The notes under the pieces: model-generated | Database searches by the model: none | What the model saw: the letters and a program-made list of their open reading frames with translations, nothing else | What the model was told of the DNA's origin: nothing | Shown here: positions 46,813-56,670 of the stretch, piece by piece | Layout: each line of letters opens with the position of its first letter | How positions within the stretch are numbered: the stretch's first letter is position 1 | Source of the DNA: JASJBU01 sp963797085 | GTDB lineage: Bacteria; Pseudomonadota; Gammaproteobacteria; Chromatiales; Chromatiaceae | Assembly: GCA_963797085.1 (NCBI GenBank) | Contig: CAWCOA010000001.1 | Span: forward strand, 62,001 to 126,000 | DNA length: 64,000 nt | Direction: 5' to 3' | Program-made: the position numbers and the translations under genes

Positions 46813-47973
46813 CTACGCGCCTTCGCTTCGCTCTGCATGGCGCGCAGCGTCGGTGGCAAGACTGGCGAAAAGCTGCTCGTATTGGTCGATGACAGGAGCG
46901 CCGTGATGGCGAGAGGCATAGGAACGGACCCGTTCACTGATTCGCCGCCATTCAGCCTCATCTTCGAGCAAGTCTTTTATCGCTTCCTTAGCTTCATCAA
47001 GGGAACCAACGATACGGCCCAGCCCTTCACGCTCGATCACGCCATCAGGGTCGAAGAAGGCCACCACCGGCGTGCCCGCCATCCAGGACTGCAGATAGGT
47101 ATTCGGGAAGCCCTCTATATCCGATGTCGAGAGAAACAGCTTCGCTTCCTCGAAGACCTTTCTTGTCTGGAAATAGGGTACATAGCCTCGCCAGTTGAGA
47201 TTGGCAATGCCAGCGGCCTTGTCCTGAATTTCAAGGAACAAGGATTGTGACCGAATCGCCGGTCCCCCAATTTGAGTAAAACTCAAGTCATCAAGTTGCT
47301 GAGCAAGGGCGAGCAGGCGCTCCGGTTGCTTAACCGGCCAGATGTTGTTGACCCATAGCACGTCAATCGTCCGTTCCATGAAGGGCCGATTCATCTCGCA
47401 AGCCTCAACTGGCATACCAGCTACTTTACTGTCAAGTCCGTAATTGTTACTTAACAGCGAGCGCTGCTGCTCACTCTGGGCAAGAATGAGGTGAGCACGG
47501 CGCAAACCCCACTCGTACAGTTTTCTGTCACGCCAGAGATGAATGAGTTGTTGATCCGGGGTACAGTCGTCATCTGAAGCAACGCGATATACGAACTTTC
47601 GTTTATTGCGTTGGCAAAACCAAGCCGTAAGTCCGGTTATCATTCCGGCAATTGATTGATAGTAGACGTCAGCGTCTGCACTGCGTAGCGCGCCCAGCAG
47701 TGATGATGCACGTGGATGAACAAAGCGAAATACCGGTACACCTTCTGTTGCCTTGTAGGTCTTCCAGATGCGGACTCCATCGATCATCTCTTCATCAGGC
47801 TGGCCGTGGTCAAGCACCAACATGTGGACATCGTGCCCACGCTCTGCAAAGGCCCGTGCAAGTAGGGATTGTTGAACTCCTTCACCGCCGTGGCTAGCCG
47901 TAGTGCCAGATGGATTCATTAAGGGATATGCCTCAAGGCATACAAAACAGATCTTCATATGAGGTGCTTGCAT
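46813..47973 (-). CDS. Family 4-type glycosyltransferase
   Basis: A 386-residue GT-B glycosyltransferase. The N-terminal half has 'PSGTTASHGGEGVQQSLLARAFAERGHDVHMLV', with the typical glycine-rich acceptor loop; the C-terminal half has 'VLWVNNIWPVKQPERLL' and the donor-binding 'LFLSTSDIEGFPNTYLQSWMAGTPVV' with the conserved E-x7-E-like pattern weakened. It transfers sugar from a nucleotide donor, probably for exopolysaccharide. It may start at 47958 (the internal ATG, 'MKICFVC'). No ribosome-binding site decides this. Confidence 0.85.
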   Translation of the reverse strand: MQAPHMKICFVCLEAYPLMNPSGTTASHGGEGVQQSLLARAFAERGHDVHMLVLDHGQPDEEMIDGVRIWKTYKATEGVPVFRFVHPRASSLLGALRSADADVYYQSIAGMITGLTAWFCQRNKRKFVYRVASDDDCTPDQQLIHLWRDRKLYEWGLRRAHLILAQSEQQRSLLSNNYGLDSKVAGMPVEACEMNRPFMERTIDVLWVNNIWPVKQPERLLALAQQLDDLSFTQIGGPAIRSQSLFLEIQDKAAGIANLNWRGYVPYFQTRKVFEEAKLFLSTSDIEGFPNTYLQSWMAGTPVVAFFDPDGVIEREGLGRIVGSLDEAKEAIKDLLEDEAEWRRISERVRSYASRHHGAPVIDQYEQLFASLATDAARHAERSEGA

Positions 47974-48263
47974 AACTATTTTACAGCCTACTTAACTGCA
48001 ATCTATATCTAGTGTCGAATGCTCTGCTCAACTTGAAAGTACCTCATATAAATCTAAGGATGAAGAGCATTATATTAATGCCAAAGTCGCGGCCATGATT
48101 ACTTGTACTTGTGTTGCCACATCTGACCGAGATTTTCAGATCATCAACGTCATTGGATGTTCATTGGGATTTTAGGTTAACGGTGACCCCTGTTAAGCCC
48201 AGAGAAACTCAGGATGTCCTTGAATCATGAACTATGGCTCATTGTCTTCCATGACAGCCACGA

Positions 48264-50666
48264 TTAGTCATCGTGTTTATTATTATCAATTTCATCATCA
48301 TCGCGTTTGTGTCCGCGGTCGGAGCGTCCAGGGTGCTCGTCATCATCATCGTCATCGATTCGTTCAGGTAGTTCATCGAATCGTTCAATGTTCTCTGGTT
48401 TACAGTGCCACATCCGCGTTTTTCCATCATCGTGAGTGACATCCCAACACCGCTCGTCTAAATACGTAGCAAGATCGCTTAAATAAAAGCACTCCGCGTA
48501 TTCACAGGCAACGCTCATGTAGTTGACGATCTGATTTATCGCGCCGTCCGGATCATCGATGTTACCGTCGCCGTTCAAGTCCCAGTTGTAATTATGCGAG
48601 TTGTGATCGATCGGTAGCCCGAAGTAGCCGGATTTCCTGGCATTAATTTGTGCTACATTGTGCATCTCTTCCTCAGTCATCGACGGGAATCTGGTGTGAC
48701 TCGGTAAGTAGGCTTGTACGGGGGTGTTATATCGATTCAAGTATTCGGTACCCCCCGAAGTTGCCCAGCGATCGGGAAAAGATCCACCTGACCATTGGGA
48801 AGCACCCCGCGCGATGAGATAGCCCGCCTTGGAAAGTCCGATGTGCAGGTGCTCATCATGAGAGTTGCCAGGCGGAGCATAGGCCCCGATACTGATCCCG
48901 CTGATCTGATCAAGTGATTCCTTAGAAGCAGCTGCTTGATCCAGGCCGTGTCGGGCCAGATCAACAGGCAAGGAATACCAGGATTGGTTGATGTTCTGAT
49001 TGGTAATCGTCTGGGAGACGTAAGAGTGCGTCAGCAAGGGTGTGCCACTGACCGTTTTGGCATCATAATCTGGATGCGCCTCAAAGTATTCGACTACTTT
49101 CTGAATATTATCATACTCTTCAGATTGCAGATCCAGTCGAACATCATCTACACCGTTAATCTTTGTTACAAGCTGGCTGGCGTAGGTATCCCCGTTCTCT
49201 ATCTCCACTGTAGCTGTGGCGGCTCCGGGCAGTGTATAGGTGAGCTCAAACATTGGATCAGCATCGGTATGAAATTTGTGTGTCCAACCATGCGATGCAA
49301 TCTCACACCCAATGTCCTGGATAGTTTGAAGAAGTTGAGGGCCTGTGTAATCGTCCCAACGTGACTCATCCCAAACATTGGATGCAGTAGAAGCGAAGTT
49401 TAGAGGGACTCCTGCTTCTGTTGCTGCGCTACAGAGATCAATGTACCACTGGTCGGTATTGTTGCCATACTCAGCCCATATGTCATCTATTGTGAAGGTG
49501 AATATAGGTGTGTAGGGCAGTTCGATTTCCAGTTCACCCAAGTCCCATACGTTAACGTCACTGGTTATGGATCCATACTCTGCGTCCGGATGAGTAAGTG
49601 CGCGATTATTCAGTATTCCGCTGTTGCTAACGTAGCTGTGGTCGAGTACTAGATTATAATCAGAGTCCCCATCGTCCTCATCGGGATTAATGATACCGTC
49701 AAATTGGGTCAGAAACAGATGACTGTCGCGCCAGAGAATGTTCAGGTCATCCTGAGGATCATGGTAAGCCCCATCCCAAAAACTATATACCAGTGTGTTA
49801 TCGATGAGCGCCTCCTCGCCAATGTAAAGTCCTCGGGTATGAAAGCTATTCTCGTTGTTCGGGGCGGCTATGCCTGGGAAAGTCACAATGCAGTCTTTAA
49901 GTTTGATTCCAACCTGTCCTTCTTCAATGCGGATGGCGTAATTGTGGAAACCGGTGAAGCGGAGGCCTTCAAGCACAATATGATCAGCCCATTGTTGGGA
50001 AGTTTCTGGTAAGCCATAGAAGCCGTGCTGGAATTTGCCATATTGGATGAGTGAAAATTCATCGGCTGGGCTCTCTACGATGCCGTCTTTATCTGCGTCA
50101 AAACTGTAGACAAACAAAGTATTCGAGTCGGTGGAATCGCAATCATCGCTCGAGCACCAGTACCACTCCAGACCGGAGTCGAGGTCGTCGTATTTATCTT
50201 CTCCTTTTCCAAACACACCATCAAACCGAAATGCATTTGGTACTGTGTAGAAGCCGGCAGTAATGTCGCGATGATACCAGATATCAGTCGTACCGACTTG
50301 TGTCCATGGGCCTGGAATCGTTGCCAATCCATTGATTGTTGGAGGTGGACCAGATTCGTAGCTGGTCACAGTGATCGGCTTATCGTCAGTGCCGTCGCTA
50401 TCACCCCATCTAATCATTCCGGTCCACTCGTCGCCGGCGCGTAAGAGTATACGATCACCCGGCTGGAACTCCGGGACTCCATCATTATTGCAATCATCTT
50501 GTGAGCCCCAACAGGTATAGATTTTTTCCAGTGTCTGCCAGGCATTATCATCAGATTTACCATCCTTTGAGTCATCGCCATCCACTCGGACATAGTAATC
50601 CGCCGCATATGTTGATAATGAGAAGGAGCTTAAAATAAGGATAATTAGAAATAATGTACGGTGCAT
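48264..50666 (-). CDS. Secreted beta-helix/polysaccharide-deacetylase fusion with dockerin-like loop
   Basis: An 800-residue exported protein. Residues 1-21 are a signal peptide. Residues about 24-360 look like a right-handed parallel beta-helix of the polysaccharide lyase/epimerase type ('DYYVRVDGDDSKDGKSDDNAWQTL', 'FQPGDRILLRAGDEW'). Residues about 385-680 are a NodB-type deacetylase: 'TFTIDDIWAEYG' (D394, D395) and 'EIASHGWTHKF' with the two metal-binding histidines at 459 and 463. Near residue 700 a calcium-binding 'DLNGDGNIDDPDGA' loop resembles half of a dockerin. The last 30 residues are Asp/His/Lys/Arg-rich. It may modify exopolysaccharide outside the cell; the combination is unusual and the substrate unknown. 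Confidence 0.8.
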   Translation of the reverse strand: MHRTLFLIILILSSFSLSTYAADYYVRVDGDDSKDGKSDDNAWQTLEKIYTCWGSQDDCNNDGVPEFQPGDRILLRAGDEWTGMIRWGDSDGTDDKPITVTSYESGPPPTINGLATIPGPWTQVGTTDIWYHRDITAGFYTVPNAFRFDGVFGKGEDKYDDLDSGLEWYWCSSDDCDSTDSNTLFVYSFDADKDGIVESPADEFSLIQYGKFQHGFYGLPETSQQWADHIVLEGLRFTGFHNYAIRIEEGQVGIKLKDCIVTFPGIAAPNNENSFHTRGLYIGEEALIDNTLVYSFWDGAYHDPQDDLNILWRDSHLFLTQFDGIINPDEDDGDSDYNLVLDHSYVSNSGILNNRALTHPDAEYGSITSDVNVWDLGELEIELPYTPIFTFTIDDIWAEYGNNTDQWYIDLCSAATEAGVPLNFASTASNVWDESRWDDYTGPQLLQTIQDIGCEIASHGWTHKFHTDADPMFELTYTLPGAATATVEIENGDTYASQLVTKINGVDDVRLDLQSEEYDNIQKVVEYFEAHPDYDAKTVSGTPLLTHSYVSQTITNQNINQSWYSLPVDLARHGLDQAAASKESLDQISGISIGAYAPPGNSHDEHLHIGLSKAGYLIARGASQWSGGSFPDRWATSGGTEYLNRYNTPVQAYLPSHTRFPSMTEEEMHNVAQINARKSGYFGLPIDHNSHNYNWDLNGDGNIDDPDGAINQIVNYMSVACEYAECFYLSDLATYLDERCWDVTHDDGKTRMWHCKPENIERFDELPERIDDDDDDEHPGRSDRGHKRDDDEIDNNKHDD

Positions 50667-51156
50667 AATCGAATAACTCCATTTGTTAGAAATCAGGAAG
50701 TGTAGAAAAAACTGCTTTCACAACGTGAAGCAGATTCAACCAAACCACTCCCCTCTCCAGTTTAAATCCGTGTCATTTATCTCGTTTTTTCATTGTAACA
50801 TTATTAACGGAGCTCTGAATTATCATCCATGTTGATTTCGTCTTGGTGCGACTGATTATCAATCAAGCTTGCTTCAACCTTTGGATGCCCATGATATCAA
50901 CCAAAAAATTCATTTTGGGCTTTCATCCTGAAATTTTGAGCTCTGAGTTTGTATGATCCGCATGGGCCGTTTCTTGGCTGGTTCAATTTCTGTCATTGTG
51001 TAATGACGGTTGCTTTTTTTAGTTTGCCCGTTGAATTATTTGAAGCGGCTGTCTGCAAGTGTTTGTTGATGGATGTTTATGCAATATGCAGGCTAACTTC
51101 TTATCTTGTAAGGAAAAGTTGGCTTATGGATGGTAGTAGATGTAATGGACGGGATT
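50667..51156. other. Intergenic, nothing recognised
   Basis: This AT-rich spacer contains the promoter region of the beta-helix/deacetylase gene. A short plus-strand frame (50949-51197) shows no protein-like pattern and overlaps the VanZ gene end, so it was not accepted. Confidence 0.45.
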
Positions 51157-51570
51157 CTATCTGTTCTTTCTCCCAGACATCAATTGAAAAATCTTGAAGG
51201 CAAGCATTCCAAGAAGTATTCCGAAAGTGTTTCCCGCCACGTCTGACCAGGAGGCCTGACGTGAAAGTGATAGTGCGCTCTGTGATAGCTCTATTGTGGC
51301 AGAGAAAAGGGTTAAGAGAATGCAGGGTATTAGATAGGCTTTAGCGTTATCCATAGATTGATTAGTGATCCAGAATAAAACAAAGGCCAGGAAGGCGAAA
51401 CATGTAGCATGCAGGATAATATCTCCCCGATACTTTTCACTGGTAAACGAAAGGTACCATTGAGGAAAACTTCTGTCGGGCAGTAGAGAAAACAGTAGTA
51501 TTCCCGCCATTAGCAGGAGTAGGCAGTAGATAGCGGCCTCTCGCCAGGAGGTTGCATTTTGTTTAATCAT
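51157..51570 (-). CDS. VanZ-family membrane protein
   Basis: A 137-residue protein with four predicted membrane helices. The VanZ-like pattern is seen: 'DIILHATCFAFLAFVLFW', 'ATIELSQSALSLSRQASWSDVAGNTFGILLGML', with conserved His, Glu, Gln, Arg, Asp and Asn positions. VanZ-like proteins often accompany exopolysaccharide loci, as here. The molecular role is unknown. It lies 27 bases downstream of the WecB/TagA/CpsF gene on the same strand. Confidence 0.85.
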   Translation of the reverse strand: MIKQNATSWREAAIYCLLLLMAGILLFSLLPDRSFPQWYLSFTSEKYRGDIILHATCFAFLAFVLFWITNQSMDNAKAYLIPCILLTLFSATIELSQSALSLSRQASWSDVAGNTFGILLGMLAFKIFQLMSGRKNR

Positions 51571-51597
51571 CGGAGAACGACTGATCGGGAATAGCCG

Positions 51598-52347
51598 TTA
51601 CGGGGTTTCCCATTTCTTTAGACCGATCTTCCCCAGGAGAATATCCAGTAAGAACAGAGGAGTGGATACGAAATTGCGAGTAAATAGACGCCGGGGTTCC
51701 CGGAACAAACGTGGAAGCCACTCAAGACCAACCTTGATCCAGATTTTGCCTGAGCGTTTGACTGTACCTGCATAGAAATCAAACACGGCACCAATAGAGC
51801 AGATAACATCCGCATCGAGCTTATCTTTATGTTCCTGGACCCACTTTTCCTGCTTAGGTGCCGTCATCCCCACAAACAACACGTCGGGCCTGAAGCTGTT
51901 GACTTCATTGAGTATCTTCTGATTGTCCGTATCATCAAATTCTGCTTTGTATGGAGGAGAGAAAAATCCTGCAGTGATATTTGGGAACTCATTCGACAAG
52001 CGATCTTCAATCGAATTAAGGACTCTTTCTGATGATCCCATGAAAAAAACACGACCTTTCGCTTTCTCCATGCGCTGCATGAAGAATGAGAAGACATCCG
52101 CACCTGCAATTTTTTGTATTCGTCTGCCCTTGAGAATGCTGGCGGCTAGGCAGATTCCACTGCCATCGGGTACTAAAACCTGAGATGCATGCAGTGCCCC
52201 GGAGAAATTGGAATCACTCTTGGCAAGGATGTATGAATGCGGGTTGATTGTGTTGAACACACAAGGTTTGATCTCAGGGAGTGCCAGCTCTTCTAAAGGT
52301 GAGGAGCACACTTGATAACCCAGAAGTGATATTGAATCCGAATTCAT
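51598..52347 (-). CDS. WecB/TagA/CpsF-family glycosyltransferase
   Basis: A 249-residue GT26 enzyme. Family marks include 'FNTINPHSYILA', 'VLVPDGSGICLAA', 'RIQKIAGADVF', 'VFFMGSSERVL', 'PDVLFVGMTAPKQEKWV' and 'SIGAVFDFYAGTVKRSGKIWIKVGLEWLPRL'. GT26 proteins add N-acetylmannosamine(uronate) or related sugars to lipid-linked intermediates. The start overlaps the end of the acyltransferase gene by four bases, so the two are translationally coupled within a capsule or exopolysaccharide operon. Confidence 0.93.
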   Translation of the reverse strand: MNSDSISLLGYQVCSSPLEELALPEIKPCVFNTINPHSYILAKSDSNFSGALHASQVLVPDGSGICLAASILKGRRIQKIAGADVFSFFMQRMEKAKGRVFFMGSSERVLNSIEDRLSNEFPNITAGFFSPPYKAEFDDTDNQKILNEVNSFRPDVLFVGMTAPKQEKWVQEHKDKLDADVICSIGAVFDFYAGTVKRSGKIWIKVGLEWLPRLFREPRRLFTRNFVSTPLFLLDILLGKIGLKKWETP

Positions 52348-52907
52348 TCGTTTCCCCCCATAATCTTCTCATGTTCAATAATCTGCTGGTCGGTGAAACG
52401 CTTGCCAATGACTTTTCCTGGAACGCCCCCAACGATGGAATAGGGAGGGACATCTTTTACCACTACCGAACCAGCGGCTACCACCGAACCTCTTCCTATG
52501 GTTGCGCCTGCAATGATAATTGCCCCGTGGCCGACCCACACATCATCCTCAATGATGACCTTGCAGCTGTCGCCTCTTGGTGAATCCCATATCGTCTTTC
52601 CGACAATATCGTAACGGTGGTCATCGCGACCCAAAAAAGCTACATTGCGGGCAACCAGGACGCTATCCCCAACACTTGCATCGCAATGGATGATGCAATT
52701 AGGCCCGAACTGTACTCGGTTTCCAAGAGTGATGTCATGATGGGGGGACCATAGCTCCACATTCCATGGAATCCGTATCATTCCTTTTCGAACAACCCAT
52801 GGAGCTTTGACCATAAAGTACAGCCATGAGCGCAAGACATTGGCAAAGTGTCGGATATGTGCGGCCGTGCTTGATCGCCCGGGGCGGATATTCGCATGTT
52901 TGACCAT
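52344..52907 (-). CDS. Hexapeptide-repeat O-acyltransferase
   Basis: A 187-residue left-handed beta-helix acetyltransferase. Hexapeptide turns are seen in 'ITLGNRVQFGPNCIIHCDASVGDSVLVARNVAFLG' and 'VIIEDDVWVGHGAIIIAGATIGRGSVVAAGSVVVKDVPPYSIVGGVPGKVIGKRF', the latter being the CoA-binding end. I use the ATG at 52907, 4 bases after the stop of the upstream glycosyltransferase; a longer frame starts inside that gene. It probably acetylates a sugar in the exopolysaccharide pathway. Confidence 0.9.
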   Translation of the reverse strand: MVKHANIRPGRSSTAAHIRHFANVLRSWLYFMVKAPWVVRKGMIRIPWNVELWSPHHDITLGNRVQFGPNCIIHCDASVGDSVLVARNVAFLGRDDHRYDIVGKTIWDSPRGDSCKVIIEDDVWVGHGAIIIAGATIGRGSVVAAGSVVVKDVPPYSIVGGVPGKVIGKRFTDQQIIEHEKIMGGNE

Positions 52908-52911
52908 TGTC

Positions 52912-54180
52912 TCAGACTGTCCTACAGTTTTCCGGTTTGAGAATACTCCAGTGTTTGGCAAGATCAGTTGCCAGATTGCTGAGCGCATATTTGTGGATCT
53001 CTTTTTCGGTGAATGCGCAAAAATTGTTCAGGTTTTGAGCCTTGGCCATGGCATCTGCAAAACTGAGGGGGTCCCGGTGTCTGACAACAAATCCGTTTAC
53101 ACCATCTTTCACAATGTCCCGAGCACTGCTGACATCTGTGCTAACTATTGGCTTGCCACATGCCAGAGCCTCAAGGAGTGAGGTACACCATCCCTCCTTT
53201 TCTGAACCCAGTACAAACAGATCGGCGGCCCTTAGATACTCCGCCACATCGGCTGGCTGCTGATAGCCTGTCACTTGCACACTGTCGCGGATTCCAAGCT
53301 CCTCAGCTTGGCTTTCTAACTCTTGGCGATCACATCCATCACCAACAAAGACCAACTTGGATCTTGGCTCTTTCTCATGATATACCTTGAAAGAGTCTAG
53401 GAGAAAGGACCAGCCTTTCACCCAATGCAGACGACCCGAAGTTACGATAAGCTTGTGACCGTCCGGAACTGCTAATTTTTCTCGGAGGTCATCACAGTTA
53501 CCAGGGTGGAAATGAAGGGTGTTCACCCGTGTTGGGAACTGTTTGATCTGCTCATTGCCGATCAGCCCATCGGCTCGCTCAAGAAGGCCCTGGATCGCAT
53601 TCTGGTCGGCAGCCGCCAGTGCAACATCTACATTCTTGAAGGCAGGGAAGAACCACTTATCGAAAGAACCAGAAAACTGTTTTGACCAACTGTACTTGGA
53701 AATAGCCAGCGGATTTTCAACCCCAGGAAAACGGTAGCAGAGGCTGTCCCAACCCCAGTCATGCACTGCTTTCAATGTGTGCTGTCCCTGAACAAAAGCG
53801 CTTCGGATACCGAAATCCATGATTTTCTTCCTGTCGCGCCTTAGTGCTATATATCCTCGTATCCGCGCTGGAATTATACTTTTTTTTGTCGTTGCATTTT
53901 TCCGATACAGCGCATAGAAATCATATTCAGTTCCATCGATAACACGTTTACTCCAGGTGCCTACAGGGTGGTCGTCAGTTACGATGCCGACAAGTGCAAG
54001 TTGCTGTCCGAATTCATGAAGCATCTGTCGTGCGAATGACAGCTGTCCGCCTGTAGGGTAAGTACTGAAGTCACATTCTTCAATTAATAGAAAACGCTTA
54101 CAGCTATTCATGGAATCCCTTGTTTCGACTCTGGTATCATTAAGATGTGAAAAATAGGAGTTCTTCTCCCTATTGTCCAT
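52912..54180 (-). CDS. Family 4 glycosyltransferase
   Basis: A 422-residue GT-B enzyme of the GT4 type. The acceptor half has 'TGGQLSFARQMLHEFGQQLALVGIV'. The donor half has 'LIVTSGRLHWVKGWSFLLDSF', 'LVFVGDGCDRQELESQAEELGI' and the retaining-enzyme motif 'LFVLGSEKEGWCTSLLEALACGKPIVSTDV' (E-x7-E). It is first in the operon with acyltransferase, GT26 and VanZ. The start could be the internal ATG at about 54111 ('MNSCKRFLLIEE'), which fits family N-termini better. Confidence 0.9.
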   Translation of the reverse strand: MDNREKNSYFSHLNDTRVETRDSMNSCKRFLLIEECDFSTYPTGGQLSFARQMLHEFGQQLALVGIVTDDHPVGTWSKRVIDGTEYDFYALYRKNATTKKSIIPARIRGYIALRRDRKKIMDFGIRSAFVQGQHTLKAVHDWGWDSLCYRFPGVENPLAISKYSWSKQFSGSFDKWFFPAFKNVDVALAAADQNAIQGLLERADGLIGNEQIKQFPTRVNTLHFHPGNCDDLREKLAVPDGHKLIVTSGRLHWVKGWSFLLDSFKVYHEKEPRSKLVFVGDGCDRQELESQAEELGIRDSVQVTGYQQPADVAEYLRAADLFVLGSEKEGWCTSLLEALACGKPIVSTDVSSARDIVKDGVNGFVVRHRDPLSFADAMAKAQNLNNFCAFTEKEIHKYALSNLATDLAKHWSILKPENCRTV

Positions 54181-54880
54181 AGATATTTAACAATACACAC
54201 CTTACTTCTAACTCTGATAGTTGTGAATTTCTGCGCTCAGACCTACGATGTTCTGTTATTTCCGCTTGCCCACAGCGGAATGTCACTAACTGTCCACAGT
54301 AACTGAAAACAAAAAGACTCCTAGTAGATCGTGAACAAATGTGTTGCGTGAGGAAAAAATATAGGTGCTGAAATTATCGAACTAGAGGCAGATTGCGCAT
54401 TTCATCCCACACTCGATAGTAGAAGTAAAGATTCATCGTAAACCAAAGGCTCTGTGACGAAAAAATGTTAATTGGCTATATAATATTACAATGGAACAAT
54501 AAATCTGACTTCCAACTCGTGTATTATTATATGAGGTTAATATTTCTCCTGTATTTCTCATATCAAACAAACTGTATCCGCTTGTTTCATTCGATGCATC
54601 AAGTGAAATCTATGCAATGAATATCTACGATATCAATCGCTCTTAGCAGAGCGTTGCCTCATGCACCTAACCATGAAAGGCAATTTCTCCCCGGTTTGCC
54701 TCAATGGCCTTGTAATTGGAGTAAGGCGCTGCCGTTTCGATGTTCTACAGTATGATCCGTTTACACAACGGTAGTCAGGGTTTCCCGATTAACACCAGGC
54801 GTAGCATGACTGCTATTCGGCTAGCAGAATGTCATAATGGAAAGATTTAGTGTGAAGTCCTTCGGGGATGTCCTTACTCT
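54181..54880. other. 700-base intergenic region, nothing recognised
   Basis: An AT-rich divergent spacer between the exopolysaccharide operon and the multihaem cytochrome gene. No ORF, tRNA or repeat was seen. It marks the boundary of the sulfur island and must contain two promoters. Confidence 0.5.
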
Positions 54881-56560
54881 ATGTATCAGATCGACCTTCA
54901 TTGCAAAATAGCCTGTCGTTTTCATAAACAACTGATGTCTCGTTCTGGCAGACCAGGCGCCTTTTTTTGCATGCTGTTGTTGTTAGTTTTCTCAAGTGTT
55001 ATTACAGCTCAGGCTGAAACCAATGCTTGCCTTATATGTCATGCTTATCCGGCTAGTGATTTTTCTCCCGCGCATGATTTTGCCACTTCATCCTGTTTCA
55101 GTTGTCACCTGGGTGACCAGACAGCCAGTGAATTGCCTCAAGCCCATGATAACCTGATTACCAAGCCGGGAGATTTACATAAGGACCGGACTATTTGTGC
55201 GGCCTGTCATCCACGCCAGGCTGGAAATGTCATGAACAGTCTGATGAATTCAGGCAAGGGGTTGGTGCATAAGACGCGTGTGGCTTTGGGAGAGGGAGAG
55301 AATCTGCAGATAGAGACCGACCTGGAGTCCTTGAGCGACTCTCCGGCCGACTCCATGGTGAGGAAACTTTGTGCACGATGTCATCTGGCTAATGCATCAA
55401 CACACCCGATCGTTGATGCCACCCAGGCCCGGGGTGGAGGCTGTTCTGCTTGCCACATCAACCGGCGGGAGGAGAAACGGCATCCCAGCCTGACGGTCAA
55501 GATCGAGGATGCGCGTTGTTTTGGCTGTCACTCCCGTTCCGGCAGGATCTCGATGAACTACGTTGGACTGGCAGAGGTGGATCCAGACCCTGCACAATCA
55601 AATACAGAATTATTACGACTGACCGATGGCCGCACGGTGATGCAGCGTGCCAACGATATTCATCATCAGGCAGGCATGAGCTGCATCGATTGCCATACCT
55701 CCATCGGACTCATGGGAGGCGGAGACAATAGCGGATTCAAGCATCAGGCCGTGGATATTCAATGTAGCGACTGCCATCAGGCTTCGGCCGCACGGGTCAG
55801 CCGGGAGAACTGGCCAGACAACCATACTGAAATGCAGCGTTATCTCAAGGCCAGCAGCCAGTCAGATAGAACAGTTCCGTTGACCCGGCGGTATACGACG
55901 CCACTCTGGAACATTGAAATCCACGAAGACGGCAGCCGCTTGCTGCATCCCAAACTCGGTGGTCCGGCGCTGCCGATTCCGGACTACAAGACGGAGAGCC
56001 ATCCCAATCAGGCTCAACACGAGCGGCTGACCTGTTCTGCCTGTCACACACAATGGGCGCCGCTCTGTTATGGTTGTCACAGCACCTATGACCCTGCCAG
56101 CAAACAGTGGGATCATCTGCGGCAGCAGGAGACAGCAGGCCGCTGGACAGAGACCCGCTGGGATGTGCGAGCCGAGTTGCCGCCCCTCGGTGTGGATGGC
56201 GAGAATAAGATTCGACCGGTCTCACCGGGTATGGTTATGATGGTCGACCATCCAGACTGGGAACAGACCTTATTCAAGCGGTTGTTTGCCCTTAGTGAAC
56301 CCCATACCACCGGTCCCTCACGTTCCTGTGAATCCTGCCACCGTAATTCGAGTGCCTTGGGACTCGGGCAGGGGGTTTTGAAGAAGAGCGAAAGTGAGTG
56401 GTCGTTTCAGCCATTACGGCAAATACTGCAGGATGGTCTGCCTGCAGATGCCTGGACTTCAATGGATGGAAAACTCAAGGGGCAATCCAGCGGAGATGAT
56501 ATCCGCCCCCTCAACAGGCAGGAGATTCAGACGATCCTGAATGCGGATATCGGTCAGTAG
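54881..56560 (+). CDS. Secreted 11-haem cytochrome c
   Basis: A 559-residue protein with eleven CXXCH haem-attachment sites: CLICH, CFSCH, CAACH, CARCH, CSACH, CFGCH, CIDCH, CSDCH, CSACH, CYGCH and CESCH. A signal peptide of about 45 residues ends near 'TAQAETN'; an internal ATG at 54935 ('MSRSGRPG') gives a more ordinary signal length. The haem sites are spread over the first 480 residues, with extra histidines between them that could serve as distal ligands. Multihaem c proteins carry electrons or reduce N/S compounds in the periplasm. No known family (NrfA, Hao, OTR) motif was recognised. It converges on the rhodanese/Mo-enzyme operon and may be its electron partner. Confidence 0.88.
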   Translation: MYQIDLHCKIACRFHKQLMSRSGRPGAFFCMLLLLVFSSVITAQAETNACLICHAYPASDFSPAHDFATSSCFSCHLGDQTASELPQAHDNLITKPGDLHKDRTICAACHPRQAGNVMNSLMNSGKGLVHKTRVALGEGENLQIETDLESLSDSPADSMVRKLCARCHLANASTHPIVDATQARGGGCSACHINRREEKRHPSLTVKIEDARCFGCHSRSGRISMNYVGLAEVDPDPAQSNTELLRLTDGRTVMQRANDIHHQAGMSCIDCHTSIGLMGGGDNSGFKHQAVDIQCSDCHQASAARVSRENWPDNHTEMQRYLKASSQSDRTVPLTRRYTTPLWNIEIHEDGSRLLHPKLGGPALPIPDYKTESHPNQAQHERLTCSACHTQWAPLCYGCHSTYDPASKQWDHLRQQETAGRWTETRWDVRAELPPLGVDGENKIRPVSPGMVMMVDHPDWEQTLFKRLFALSEPHTTGPSRSCESCHRNSSALGLGQGVLKKSESEWSFQPLRQILQDGLPADAWTSMDGKLKGQSSGDDIRPLNRQEIQTILNADIGQ

Positions 56561-56606
56561 GATCGGGGCGGATGGATGATGGATTTAATCTTGTTTGATC
56601 CACAAA

Positions 56607-56663
56607 CGTAGGGTGCGCCCTGCGCACCGCATAGTTGTCTGGTGCGCATAGGCGCACCCTACG
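56607..56663. repeat. Palindromic intergenic repeat (cgtagggtg family)
   Basis: The left arm cgtagggtgcgcc plus gcgcacc pairs with ggtgcgc plus ggcgcaccctacg, giving 13 and 7 paired bases separated by a small bulge, with a loop of 12. It shares the outer core and inner gcgcacc with the larger palindrome at 5786-5869. It lies between convergent genes and could also act as a bidirectional terminator. Confidence 0.75.
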
Positions 56664-56670
56664 CTAGCGA

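Noticed and set aside
50949..51197. An 82-codon plus-strand frame
   Set aside because: Cysteine-rich low-quality composition, no ribosome-binding site, overlaps the VanZ gene end.
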